Assembly: GCA_902526825.1 (NCBI GenBank)
Contig: CABZMN010000001.1
Coordinates: 71,819 to 135,818, forward strand
Length of the DNA: 64,000 nt
Reading direction: 5' to 3'
From: an uncultured Candidatus Actinomarina sp.
Lineage (GTDB): Bacteria; Actinomycetota; Acidimicrobiia; Actinomarinales; Actinomarinaceae
The notes under the pieces were generated by a model. It saw only the letters and a program-made list of their open reading frames with translations, searched no databases and was not told where the DNA came from. The position numbers and the translations under genes were made by a program. Of this stretch, positions 34,285 to 42,998 are shown piece after piece (position 1 is the stretch's first letter; each line of letters begins with the position of its first letter).

Positions 34285-35362
34285 AGAGGTAGTCCCTTGG
34301 CGAGTCTCCGGATTCAAATTGTTCTTTATATTTCTCTAAATGTTTTTTTGCTGACCTAGAGAGATTTGTTGGAGCAACAATTGTAGTTTTTACATATAAA
34401 TCTCCTGCTCGTCTACCCTGCGGTTTGATTCCCTCACCTCTAATTTTAAATGTTTTACTACTTGCTGTTCCTGAAGGAACTTTTAATGTTACGGAACCAT
34501 CCAGAGTTGGAATTTTTATCACAGTGCCTAGAGCAGCCTCCGTAAACAAAAGAGGTATTTCGAGTATCAGATCGCTACCATTTCTCTTAAAAAACTTGTG
34601 AGGCTCAACATTAACTTGAACTAGAAGATCGCCATCAGGACCCCCTCCACTTCCAGGACCTCCATAGCCTCTTAGTCTTATGACAGTACCATTATCAACA
34701 CCTGCGGGAACTTTGACCTTAATTGTTTCATTTTTGATAACAAAGCCATTAGCCCTACAACGTTTACATTGTTTGTCGATGACATTTCCTTGACCCCGAC
34801 ATGCTTGACATGGCTGTGAAAATGAAAAGAACCCTTGATTTGATGCTGTTTGACCTGATCCCTTACATATGTTACAAACGTGATACGAATTACCATTTTC
34901 TGATCCGTTTCCTCTACAATCTTCACAGACAACCTCTTTTCTTAGAGGAACATTTGTATCCAATCCAGATGCAGAGTCATTAAATGATACATTTATATTA
35001 GTTTGATAGCTTTGACCTTTTCTTCTGGACGTACCTCCAAAACCAAATATATCTCCAAAATTACCAAATATATCTCCTAGATCTTCAACATTAAAGTTTG
35101 TACCTCCGCTAAAACCAGAAAAACCAGAAGCACCCATTGCTCTTACTTGGTCATATTCTTGTCTCTTATTTACATCTGTTAAAACAGAGCTTGCTTCAGA
35201 AATGTCTTTAAATCTTTTTTCAGCTTCCTTATCATCTGGATTTAAATCTGGATGATTTTCCCTAGCTAGTTTTTTATAGGCTTTTTTTATTTCTTCTGTG
35301 CTCGCATCTTGGTTTACACCAAGGACGGCATAAAAATCTTTCTCTAACCAGTCTCTATTCAC
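34277..35362 (-). CDS. dnaJ: Chaperone DnaJ
   Basis: A 361-residue type I DnaJ. A GTG start at 35362 overlaps the grpE end by eight bases. The J domain carries HPD (ENHPDLNPDD, about 36-45), then a Gly/Phe-rich region (about 75-115), a zinc domain with four CxxC repeats (CEDC, CNIC, CQAC, CKRC) and two beta-barrel substrate domains. It delivers clients to DnaK and stimulates its ATPase. The gene order dnaK-grpE-dnaJ-hspR is characteristic of Actinomycetota. Confidence 0.95.
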   Translation of the reverse strand: MNRDWLEKDFYAVLGVNQDASTEEIKKAYKKLARENHPDLNPDDKEAEKRFKDISEASSVLTDVNKRQEYDQVRAMGASGFSGFSGGTNFNVEDLGDIFGNFGDIFGFGGTSRRKGQSYQTNINVSFNDSASGLDTNVPLRKEVVCEDCRGNGSENGNSYHVCNICKGSGQTASNQGFFSFSQPCQACRGQGNVIDKQCKRCRANGFVIKNETIKVKVPAGVDNGTVIRLRGYGGPGSGGGPDGDLLVQVNVEPHKFFKRNGSDLILEIPLLFTEAALGTVIKIPTLDGSVTLKVPSGTASSKTFKIRGEGIKPQGRRAGDLYVKTTIVAPTNLSRSAKKHLEKYKEQFESGDSPRDYLYE

Positions 35363-35828
35363 TTTTAACTCTTACCATTGCTGGTCTTAGTAGCTTGTCT
35401 TCCAAGGTATAACCTTTTCGTAAAACTTCTTCAATGGTTTGAGTGTCTCCATCCCCTGAATGCTCAACTGCTTCATGGAAGTTTGGATCAAATGCCTCTC
35501 CAACACCAGGGACTTCAACTATGTTAAGATTGTCCATGAAGTCTTGCAGAGTTTTGTACAACGATTCAATCTCTTTTGGGTTGTTGTCTTGTTTTATGGC
35601 GATTTCAAAATTATCAATTAATGGAAATAAACTATTTACGAATAAAAATACAAAATTAAATGAAGCAGACTCTTTTTCTTTTTGATTTCTCTTTTTAAAA
35701 TTTTCGAAATCAGCAGCCAGTCTGAGATAGTCGTCCTTGATTTTTTCATATTCATCAAGGGTTACAGTGTTAGTTTCTTGATTTTGTTTTAATTCTTCAG
35801 ACGAAGACGCCTCGTCTTTATTACTCAT
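35355..35828 (-). CDS. grpE: Nucleotide exchange factor GrpE
   Basis: A 157-residue GrpE. It has an acidic, disordered N terminus, a long helix (about 25-65, [19 protein letters not shown]) and the C-terminal beta domain with [20 protein letters not shown] and [20 protein letters not shown]. It promotes ADP release from DnaK as a dimer. The ATG overlaps the dnaK stop by eight bases, so it is coupled to dnaK and dnaJ. Confidence 0.94.
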   Translation of the reverse strand: MSNKDEASSSEELKQNQETNTVTLDEYEKIKDDYLRLAADFENFKKRNQKEKESASFNFVFLFVNSLFPLIDNFEIAIKQDNNPKEIESLYKTLQDFMDNLNIVEVPGVGEAFDPNFHEAVEHSGDGDTQTIEEVLRKGYTLEDKLLRPAMVRVKSE

Positions 35829-37626
35829 CTTCTTCTACAACTTCACCCTCAACTACATCCTCCTCATTTTCATCTTGAGCCTTCTGTTGTTGAGTTTCAG
35901 CATATAGTTTTTCAGCAAATGATTGACTTGACTTTGTTAGTTCATCAATACCATTTCGCATTTCTTCAGTTGAAGCTTCATCATTTTCGAGTATCTTTGA
36001 GAGTTTTTTCTTACTTTCATTTATAGATTGAATTTCTTCATCTGTTGCTTTGTCTTTATTTTCTTCAAGCATTTTTTCTGTAGATGTAATCAATCCCTCG
36101 CCTAAATTTCGTGTTTCAACTTGCTCTTTCTTTTTTGCATCTTCATTTGCATGAGTTTCAGCATCTTTGATCATTCTTTCAATTTCATCATCTTCTAGGG
36201 CAGTACCCCCTGTGATAGTAATTGCTTGTTCTTTACCTGTTCCTAAATCCTTAGCATTTACATTTACAATTCCATTTGCATCAATATCAAAAGTTACCTC
36301 AATTTGAGGTATGCCTTGTTTTGCTGAAGGAATATCAGTAAGTGTAAATTTTCCAAGAGATTTATTTCCCGAAGCCATTTCTCTTTCACCTTGTAAAACA
36401 TGTATTTCTACTTGGGTTTGGCCATCTTCAGCAGTCGTGAATGTCTCTGATCTTTTTGTTGGAATAGTTGTGTTTCTTTCAATCATCTTCGTCATGATTC
36501 CACCTTTAGTTTCAACACCAAGTGTTAACGGGGTAACATCTAAGAGCAATACGTCTTTTACGTCACCCTTAAGAACTCCAGCTTGAATAGCTGCACCAGA
36601 AGCAACAACCTCGTCAGGATTAACACCTTTATGAGGATCTTTACCGGTTAAAGTTTTAACCATAGCCTGTATAGCTGGCATTCTTGTTGATCCACCAACT
36701 AAAATAACATGTTCTATGTCAGAAATAGACAGACCCGCATCTTTGATTGCATTTGTTACTGGATCTTTAGTTCTTTCAACCAGATCGTCAGTAATTTTTT
36801 CAAATTCACTTCTAGATAATTTTTCCAATAAATGTTGAGGACCAGAATCATCTGCAGTAATAAAAGGCAAATTTATCTCTGTTTCACTTGTAGAGGATAG
36901 TTCTATTTTTGCTTTTTCTGCCCCTTCTTTAATTCTTTGCATCGCCATTTTGTCAGATGATATGTCGATTCCTGTAGATGATTTAAATTTATCTACTAAC
37001 CAATTCATTACTCTTTCATCCCAGTCGTCTCCTCCAAGTTTTGAGTCGCCGGATGTTGACTTTACCTCAAAAACTCCCTCAGAAATTTCTAGTACTGAGA
37101 CATCAAAAGTTCCACCACCTAAGTCATAGACTAATATTTTTTGATCTTCATTATTTTCTAGACCATAAGCTAGTGATGCAGCCGTTGGTTCGTTAATTAT
37201 TCTTAGAACGTTAAGACCAGCAATCTGACCTGCTTCTTTAGTAGCTTGCCTTTCTGCATCATTAAAATACGCTGGAACTGTTATTACAGCTTCAGTAACA
37301 TCCTCTCCAATATAACTCTCAGCATCTCTTTTTAACTTTTGTAAAATTCTTGCTGAGACTTCTTGAGGCGTATATTCTTTGTCTTCAAATGTTTGTTTCC
37401 AGTTTGTACCTATTTCTCTTTTAATTGATCTAACCGTGTTATCTGGATTAGTAATTGCCTGTCTTTTTGCCAACTCACCAACTAAAACTTCGGCATTTTT
37501 AAATGCAACTATTGAAGGAGTTGTTCTGTTACCTTCAGCATTAGTAATAACAGTTGGCTCACCTCCTTCTAAGACTGCAACGACACTATTGGTAGTTCCT
37601 AAGTCGATTCCTACAGCTTTACCCAT
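35821..37626 (-). CDS. dnaK: Chaperone DnaK (Hsp70)
   Basis: A 601-residue Hsp70. Signatures are present: [15 protein letters not shown] at the N terminus, [14 protein letters not shown] (about 166-179) and [15 protein letters not shown] (about 310-324). The interdomain linker is [12 protein letters not shown], and the C terminus is acidic ([14 protein letters not shown]). It folds and protects proteins with DnaJ and GrpE and acts with HspR as co-repressor in actinobacteria. It lies 18 bases downstream of the small zinc-finger gene on the same strand. Confidence 0.97.
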   Translation of the reverse strand: MGKAVGIDLGTTNSVVAVLEGGEPTVITNAEGNRTTPSIVAFKNAEVLVGELAKRQAITNPDNTVRSIKREIGTNWKQTFEDKEYTPQEVSARILQKLKRDAESYIGEDVTEAVITVPAYFNDAERQATKEAGQIAGLNVLRIINEPTAASLAYGLENNEDQKILVYDLGGGTFDVSVLEISEGVFEVKSTSGDSKLGGDDWDERVMNWLVDKFKSSTGIDISSDKMAMQRIKEGAEKAKIELSSTSETEINLPFITADDSGPQHLLEKLSRSEFEKITDDLVERTKDPVTNAIKDAGLSISDIEHVILVGGSTRMPAIQAMVKTLTGKDPHKGVNPDEVVASGAAIQAGVLKGDVKDVLLLDVTPLTLGVETKGGIMTKMIERNTTIPTKRSETFTTAEDGQTQVEIHVLQGEREMASGNKSLGKFTLTDIPSAKQGIPQIEVTFDIDANGIVNVNAKDLGTGKEQAITITGGTALEDDEIERMIKDAETHANEDAKKKEQVETRNLGEGLITSTEKMLEENKDKATDEEIQSINESKKKLSKILENDEASTEEMRNGIDELTKSSQSFAEKLYAETQQQKAQDENEEDVVEGEVVEEDE

Positions 37627-37644
37627 GAATTTTTCCTTTCTAAA

Positions 37645-37848
37645 TTAAATTTGAGGTTCTTGTTCTCTTGGTAGGTGTCCACGCACTCTTGGATATGAGA
37701 TAGGGGCATGTAAAAAACAATATTTCTTTTTGTTGTAGACACTGATTACTGTTTCACATGAATCAAATTCGCAAACTCTTCCAGATGTGTATTTTTTTGA
37801 TCTTCTAACCCCAGGCTTAACTGTTGAGGCTGTTAATGTTCCACTCAT
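37645..37848 (-). CDS. Small C4-C12-C2-H zinc-finger-like protein, heads the dnaK operon
   Basis: A 67-residue basic protein, paralogue of 16080-16274, with CEFDSC, the VISVYNKKKYC strand, CFLHAP and YPRVRG. The C-x4-C-x12-C-x2-H spacing is identical in the two. It starts 36 bases after the candidate HspR operator and ends 18 bases before dnaK, so it is the first gene of the heat-shock operon. RNA or ribosome binding would suit its basic character, but no function is established. Confidence 0.75.
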   Translation of the reverse strand: MSGTLTASTVKPGVRRSKKYTSGRVCEFDSCETVISVYNKKKYCFLHAPISYPRVRGHLPREQEPQI

Positions 37849-37884
37849 TTTTTTCCTTTCAATCTTACCTTATTTGCTTATATT

Positions 37885-37906
37885 ATCTAAGTATATTTAC
37901 TTAGAT
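37885..37906. promoter_or_regulatory. Palindromic operator upstream of the dnaK operon (HAIR-like)
   Basis: ATCTAAGTA (37885-37893) and TACTTAGAT (37898-37906) are perfect nine-base complements with a four-base spacer. The core CTAAGT-N6-ACTTAG resembles the HspR-binding HAIR site (CTTGAGT-N7-ACTCAAG) but with a one-base shorter spacer and A/T substitutions. It overlaps the predicted transcription start of the operon. HspR as ligand is inferred. Confidence 0.6.
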
Positions 37907-37914
37907 TTAATATA

Positions 37915-37942
37915 AATATAATATATCTATTTTTTTATGCAA
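37915..37942 (-). promoter_or_regulatory. Candidate promoter of the zinc-finger/dnaK operon
   Basis: On the minus strand TTGCAT (37942-37937), a 16-base spacer and TATATT (37920-37915) precede the palindrome. Transcription would start near 37908, so a repressor on the palindrome would block it. Confidence 0.45.
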
Positions 37943-38009
37943 ACTTTTATTTAAATTTCTTTAAATATCAGTATTTTTAGATATTTTCTGTGCTTGATAA
38001 TATTAAAAG

Positions 38010-38795
38010 ATGGCAGAAATTGACGTTCATATAGTTGGGATTGGTAATCTTGGGAAGTCTTTTCTAGGTGGGTTTAGTTCTATTTCACAAGGACCAAACT
38101 TATATCTATATGAATCAAACAAGGATATTGTTGATTCATATAGTGGCAAACAAGAAATTAAATCAAGTTTAGGACAGCTAGATGAGGGAGTTCTTTTGTT
38201 ATGCATTAAACCAAATAATTTAAATGAATTTATTGAAACAAACAAGGAACTGATATCACCTGACGTTTTAATAGTTACCGCTCTTGCTGGATTAAATATA
38301 ACTCACTTTGAAAATATTTTTATGAACAAAATATTAAGATTGATGCCTAATCTGTCCATAAAAAATAATAACGGTTTCATTCCTTATACAAAAAATTATA
38401 AAGATGATTACCTCGGCTTCATTAAATGCCTTAATGAACTTGGAAAAACTGCTGAGTATTCTGAAAATTTATTTGATATTATTACCGCAATTTACGGTAG
38501 TGGACCAGCTTGGTATTTTGAAATGTCTTCAAAAATTGTTGATGCTGCTGAAAAACTCGGAATGGAAAAAGAGGAAGCCAAAGCTATTGTTGAACAATTA
38601 ATATTATCTTTGCCTTCATTATTAGGTGAGATCAGTTTTGATGAAATTGTTGAAAACATTAAATCACCAAATGGAACTACTGAGGCTGGTATCAATTCGC
38701 TGTCTGAAAACTCTTTTGATAAAATAATATTTGACGCAATTGAGGCAGCGACTAACCGCTCAATTGAAATCTCAAAAGAAAATAATAATGAATAA
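38010..38795 (+). CDS. proC: Pyrroline-5-carboxylate reductase
   Basis: A 261-residue NAD(P)-dependent reductase for the last step of proline synthesis. It has an N-terminal Rossmann motif (VGIGNLGKS), the conserved IYGSGPAWYFEM (about 162-173) and the C-terminal signature VKSPNGTTEAGINSL-type block (SPNGTTEAG). It is slightly shorter than usual. Its stop overlaps the etfD start. It is divergent from the dnaK operon across about 160 bases. Confidence 0.9.
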   Translation: MAEIDVHIVGIGNLGKSFLGGFSSISQGPNLYLYESNKDIVDSYSGKQEIKSSLGQLDEGVLLLCIKPNNLNEFIETNKELISPDVLIVTALAGLNITHFENIFMNKILRLMPNLSIKNNNGFIPYTKNYKDDYLGFIKCLNELGKTAEYSENLFDIITAIYGSGPAWYFEMSSKIVDAAEKLGMEKEEAKAIVEQLILSLPSLLGEISFDEIVENIKSPNGTTEAGINSLSENSFDKIIFDAIEAATNRSIEISKENNNE

Positions 38796-40947
38796 TAGTA
38801 AACCGAAAAAACAAGTTAATGATTATGTTTTATTGTTTTCTGCTGGTGCCGCCCTCTCGGTAGTATTTTTATGGCTTGCTAGCTACATATTTCCTGAAGG
38901 TGAAATTATTGGGGGGAGAAGAGTTTTTGAAAATATACCTAAATCAATCCAATATATATTTTATATACTTAGTGCGTCATCAATATTTATTTCTGGTTAT
39001 TTGTTTTCCCTTCGTGCAAAAAATTGGTCAAGAGGATCTGAAGAAAAAAGAAAAGTAAAAATTTCAGATAGGATATTTAGCTTCTTTGATGGAATACTCA
39101 TGAGAACAACTTTGAGATTTAAAGCAGCTGGCTTAATGCACTCTATGATATATTTAGGCTTTCTTGGATTATTTGCAGGAACAATAACTTTGGAGATTCA
39201 CCACTTGATGCCGCCATCCTTAAAATTTTTACAAGGTACAACATATATAGTTTATTCATTTTTACTTGAACTAGCATCACTTCTTTATCTCGCAGGGCTT
39301 GTTTGGGCTTTCTATAGAAGAATTTTTGGTACTGAAGACAGAATTAAAACTAAGACAAAAATGGACGATTATTTAACTCTGTCCCTTTTAGCTTTTATGG
39401 GTGTTTCGGGTCTTACAACTGAAGCAGGAAGAATAATTGTTGAAGGATTTCCTAACTATGAGAAGTGGAGTTTTGTAGGATATTTTATTGCCACTCTTTT
39501 ACCTCTTGAAAGCGGTGTGTTATTTCACAGAATCTCGTGGATTCTTCATACTGTAAGCTTTTTTGTATTTTTACTAGTACTTCCACAATCAAAATTAAGA
39601 CACATAATCACATCTCCAGTAAATATGTATTTGAGTCCAAAAGAAAGACCAAAAGGTGCGATGAGAGATATTGGAAATCTAATGGAGGCGGAAGATATTG
39701 AAACTGTAGGTGCTGAATTAATTGAAAATTTTACATGGAAGCAACTTTTAGATCTTGATGCATGTACTGTATGTGGTCGCTGTACTTCTGTTTGTCCAGC
39801 TAACCTTACAGGAAAACCATTGGACCCCCGAGAGATTATCTTGAAAGTTGGACAGGTTATGTCAGAAACCGGAAATCCTGCTGTGCCTACAACCGTATCA
39901 ACTCCTATAGACTTAAAAGTGAAATCATCAAGTGTATTTGAGCGAATTACAACAGAAGAGCTTTGGGCCTGTACTTCTTGCAAAGCATGTGATGAAATTT
40001 GTCCTGTAAATATTGAAATTCTAGACAAGATACTTGATATGCGTAGATACTTAGCATTGATGGCTTCCGATTTTCCTTCTGAGTTAGGAAAGGCATATGT
40101 TGCAATGGAAAATTCTTCAAATCCTTGGGGTGCATCTCAAGAAGATAGAATGAAATGGTCAGAAGATTTAGATTTTGAAGTTCCTTTGCTTGATGAAAAA
40201 AATAAAGAAGAAATTGATTACCTGTACTGGATAGGTTGTGCAGGAGCTTTTGATGATAGAAATGTTCCTGTAACAAGAGCTGTTGCAACACTCCTCAGAA
40301 GAGCAAATGTATCATATGCAGTCCTGGGTCCAAAAGAAGTTTGTACAGGTGATTCTGCAAGAAGAACTGGAAATGAATTTGTATTTCAGCAATTAGCAAT
40401 TCAAAATATTGAGACGATGAATAACCTTGATGTTAAAAAAATTATTACTCAGTGTCCGCACTGTTTTAATACGATTAAAAATGAATATCCCCAATTAGGC
40501 GGAAATTTTGAGGTCATACATCACAGTCAATTGTTGACTGAACTTGTCCAATCAGGACATATTGAAGTAGGAACAAGTGACAAACCACATGTCATTACAT
40601 ATCATGATTCCTGTTACCTAGGTAGACATAATGATATTTACACCGCTCCAAGAGAGATAGTTGGATCTATTGGTGGTATTGAAATTCGAGAAATGAAAAG
40701 ACAAGGAACAACAAGTTTCTGCTGTGGTGCTGGTGGTGGACGAATGTGGATGGAAGAAGCAACCGGTAAAAAAGTTAATATCGAAAGAGTAGAGGAAGCT
40801 GTCGAAACTGGTGCTGATGAGGTCGCTGTTGCTTGTCCATTTTGTTACATAATGATGGATGATGGAATGAAAGAGATTGGCCAAGGAGATAATGTCAGAG
40901 TAAGAGATGTTTCTCTTATATTGCTTGATAATTTAAGAAAAGATTAA
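38788..40947 (+). CDS. etfD: Membrane Fe-S oxidoreductase, EtfD-like (ETF:quinone reductase)
   Basis: About 719 residues from the ATG at 38788, which overlaps the proC stop; an open frame extends to 38731. The N-terminal 290 residues form a NarI-like membrane domain with about six helices. Then come two 4Fe-4S motifs (CTVCGRCTSVCP, CTSCKACDEICP) and two CCG-type domains (CPHCFNTI with GCAGAFDDRN, and FCCGAGGGRMWM). This architecture matches mycobacterial Rv0338c/EtfD, which passes electrons from acyl-CoA dehydrogenases via ETF to menaquinone. EtfAB are not in the window. The stop overlaps the convergent DUF1475-like gene (TTAA). Confidence 0.85.
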   Translation: MNNSKPKKQVNDYVLLFSAGAALSVVFLWLASYIFPEGEIIGGRRVFENIPKSIQYIFYILSASSIFISGYLFSLRAKNWSRGSEEKRKVKISDRIFSFFDGILMRTTLRFKAAGLMHSMIYLGFLGLFAGTITLEIHHLMPPSLKFLQGTTYIVYSFLLELASLLYLAGLVWAFYRRIFGTEDRIKTKTKMDDYLTLSLLAFMGVSGLTTEAGRIIVEGFPNYEKWSFVGYFIATLLPLESGVLFHRISWILHTVSFFVFLLVLPQSKLRHIITSPVNMYLSPKERPKGAMRDIGNLMEAEDIETVGAELIENFTWKQLLDLDACTVCGRCTSVCPANLTGKPLDPREIILKVGQVMSETGNPAVPTTVSTPIDLKVKSSSVFERITTEELWACTSCKACDEICPVNIEILDKILDMRRYLALMASDFPSELGKAYVAMENSSNPWGASQEDRMKWSEDLDFEVPLLDEKNKEEIDYLYWIGCAGAFDDRNVPVTRAVATLLRRANVSYAVLGPKEVCTGDSARRTGNEFVFQQLAIQNIETMNNLDVKKIITQCPHCFNTIKNEYPQLGGNFEVIHHSQLLTELVQSGHIEVGTSDKPHVITYHDSCYLGRHNDIYTAPREIVGSIGGIEIREMKRQGTTSFCCGAGGGRMWMEEATGKKVNIERVEEAVETGADEVAVACPFCYIMMDDGMKEIGQGDNVRVRDVSLILLDNLRKD

Positions 40948-41261
40948 CTGTTTTTACCCATAAAAAATTTCGAAATATTTCCCTTTGATTTATTTAGGCT
41001 GTAGATAACATATATTGCTGTAGTTAAATTGCCTAAAATCATCAAGAAAAAAATCCAAATTAATGCAAATAATCCTTTTTCTTTATAAGATATCCAAATT
41101 CCAACAAGAACAAACCCAGCATATAAATCAACAAGTGAGACGATACCCCAAGGAAGAGATGGAATTATTGAATCAAATAAAGAGACTTGGTTCTGAGCCC
41201 AAAATATTGTTGATACCATAGCTATAGTTATTAAATAAGCTATTACTTTTGTTATAGTCAT
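40944..41261 (-). CDS. DUF1475-like small membrane protein
   Basis: A 105-residue protein with three hydrophobic helices, a conserved FWAQNQVSLFDSI loop after the first and a DLYAGFVLVGIWISYKE segment, then ALIWIFFLMILGNLTTAIYV. This resembles the DUF1475 family of small membrane proteins of unknown function. The C terminus is basic. It shares the four-base stop overlap TTAA with etfD and is divergent from the next gene with 30 bases between. Function unknown. Confidence 0.65.
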   Translation of the reverse strand: MTITKVIAYLITIAMVSTIFWAQNQVSLFDSIIPSLPWGIVSLVDLYAGFVLVGIWISYKEKGLFALIWIFFLMILGNLTTAIYVIYSLNKSKGNISKFFMGKNS

Positions 41262-41291
41262 ACATTAGATTTTAAAGAAGAAGAAAAGTAT

Positions 41292-41912
41292 ATGGGAAAC
41301 AATAGACAAGTAATTTTAAAAATATTTAGATTCGATAAAAATATTTACAATGAACTTGCATCAGAAGTTGGCAATTTCCAAATTGCTATTGCAATTTACA
41401 TTTCTGGTTTCTTATTTAGTGGTCTTGCAGCCTTAAACTTTTTAAGAAACTCACTTGTTTATCTTGAGGCAAATCTTGGATTAATTGTTGGCACCCTTCC
41501 AGCACAAACAGTCAATGAATTAAATAATTTAATAAGAGAGTTCGAGAATGTATTCAATTCTCAACAATTTTTTGGATTACTTACAAGTTATTTAATATCT
41601 AGCTTTGTATCAGGGTTTGTTGGTGTTGGCCTTGTTTATTTTTTGTTGACACGTTTTTTTAGAAAAGAGACAAATTTTAGGCAAGTAGGAATAATTTATG
41701 GATTTTCAAACATTCCAGTTTTTTTAAATGGAGTAGTCTTCTTTACTAGTTCAATCCCTCTTCAAATATTTTTAATTATTGGAACAGCTATTTTTGCACT
41801 TGTTTGTTTAGGGTCAGGTTTAAAACAGGTATATCTTCTCAGAAACATTGAAGCTTTTTTATTAGTTGTTGTTTCCGGCTTCGGTAGTTCACTTTTCTCA
41901 CAAGTAATATAA
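41292..41912 (+). CDS. Yip1-like membrane protein
   Basis: A 206-residue protein with a short soluble N terminus and about five hydrophobic helices (about 30-55, 88-120, 135-160 and 165-200). The arrangement and the conserved FGLLTSYLISSFVSGFVGVGLVY region resemble bacterial Yip1-domain proteins. No catalytic motif is seen. Its stop is immediately followed by the nucleotidyltransferase gene. The family is a tentative match; function unknown. Confidence 0.55.
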   Translation: MGNNRQVILKIFRFDKNIYNELASEVGNFQIAIAIYISGFLFSGLAALNFLRNSLVYLEANLGLIVGTLPAQTVNELNNLIREFENVFNSQQFFGLLTSYLISSFVSGFVGVGLVYFLLTRFFRKETNFRQVGIIYGFSNIPVFLNGVVFFTSSIPLQIFLIIGTAIFALVCLGSGLKQVYLLRNIEAFLLVVVSGFGSSLFSQVI

Positions 41913-42506
41913 ATGAAAGCAGCAATTATCTTAGCCGCTGGAGAATCGTCAAGGATGGGATTCCCAAAACAATTGGCTGAATATAAAGGTAAAACAATTT
42001 TGGAAACTGTTGTAGAAACCGTTTCCAATAGTATTGAAAATTCAATTGTCGTTTTAGGGCATGAAAACGAAACCCTCACTGAAAAGATTGATTTTAAAAA
42101 CAGCACAATTCTTATCAATGAAAGTTGGGAGGAAGGAATTATTTCATCAATTAGAACTGGTTTATTCTATTTGAGCTCGGATAAAAATATCAATGGAGCA
42201 TTAATCTTCATGGGGGATCAACCAGCAATTAATTTACAAGTAATTGAAAAATTACTATTAACAAAGCATGATGATGATGAGGTTGTAGTCCCTCAATACC
42301 GATACGAAACAGGATACCCAATCTTGATACCTAGATATTTCTGGAACAAACTTGAACTCATTACTCAAGATGATATTGATGGTGATGATTCAGTATTTAA
42401 AAATTTTGATTTGATTGACTTCTTTGAAACATCTGAATCAAAAATGAAAATTCTAAATTTTAATTTTCTTAAACCTACAGATTTTGACAAACAGTCTGAT
42501 TTTTAA
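41913..42506 (+). CDS. MobA/MocA-like nucleotidyltransferase
   Basis: A 197-residue Rossmann-like NTP transferase. The N-terminal IILAAGESSRMGFPKQLAEY is the nucleotide-binding LAAGxSxRMGxxK signature, and MGDQPAI (about 103-109) carries the metal-binding Asp. Members transfer CMP or GMP to molybdenum cofactor (MocA/MobA) or activate other small molecules. No molybdoenzyme or cofactor gene is near, so the substrate is open. It is directly abutted by the Yip1-like gene upstream. Confidence 0.75.
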   Translation: MKAAIILAAGESSRMGFPKQLAEYKGKTILETVVETVSNSIENSIVVLGHENETLTEKIDFKNSTILINESWEEGIISSIRTGLFYLSSDKNINGALIFMGDQPAINLQVIEKLLLTKHDDDEVVVPQYRYETGYPILIPRYFWNKLELITQDDIDGDDSVFKNFDLIDFFETSESKMKILNFNFLKPTDFDKQSDF

Positions 42507-42568
42507 GAGTGGGAAAATCTCCCTAAAAATTTTCTTAGTTTTTAAAAAAAATTTTGTAAACTTTAAAC

Positions 42569-42973
42569 ATGAATTCAATTGACTCAATAAATGGAATGAC
42601 CCATACAGAAGCTACAAAATTAAGAAGAGCTAGAGTCAGAACTACAGTAACTTTTCTCCAAATCGCATCAACTCGATCTGGAAGAGCTTTGCTTACAAAA
42701 GAGACTGGAATAACATCACCAAAACTTTTACATTGGGCCAAACGCGCCGAACTGATGAAAATTAAGAACCTAGGTAGAGATTATGCAGATCTCCTAGAAG
42801 CTGTTGGTGTTGAAAGTGTGGCTGATCTTAAAAGAAGAAACCCTGAAAGTCTTCATGAGATGATGCATAATGCAAATCAGGCAAAAAAAATTGTTGATAG
42901 AATGCCTTCACTTAAAAGAGTAACGAATTGGATTGACGATTCAAAAGATATTGTCGTAACCGTATCGTCTTAG
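42569..42973 (+). CDS. DUF4332-type helix-hairpin-helix protein
   Basis: A 134-residue basic protein. The middle (KIKNLGRDYADLLEAVGVES, then VADLKRRNPESLHEMM) is a helix-hairpin-helix pattern found in DUF4332 proteins, and the N-terminal half, rich in Arg, resembles a second such unit (LLTKETGITSPKLLHWAKRAEL). Nonspecific DNA binding is plausible. It stands alone between short spacers of 62 and 25 bases. The function is not known. Confidence 0.6.
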   Translation: MNSIDSINGMTHTEATKLRRARVRTTVTFLQIASTRSGRALLTKETGITSPKLLHWAKRAELMKIKNLGRDYADLLEAVGVESVADLKRRNPESLHEMMHNANQAKKIVDRMPSLKRVTNWIDDSKDIVVTVSS

Positions 42974-42998
42974 TTAATCATTTAATTATCATTATTAT

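Noticed and set aside
42511-42523. GGGA-n5-TCCC as a terminator after the nucleotidyltransferase gene
   Set aside because: Only four base pairs and no continuous T-tract directly after; too weak to call.
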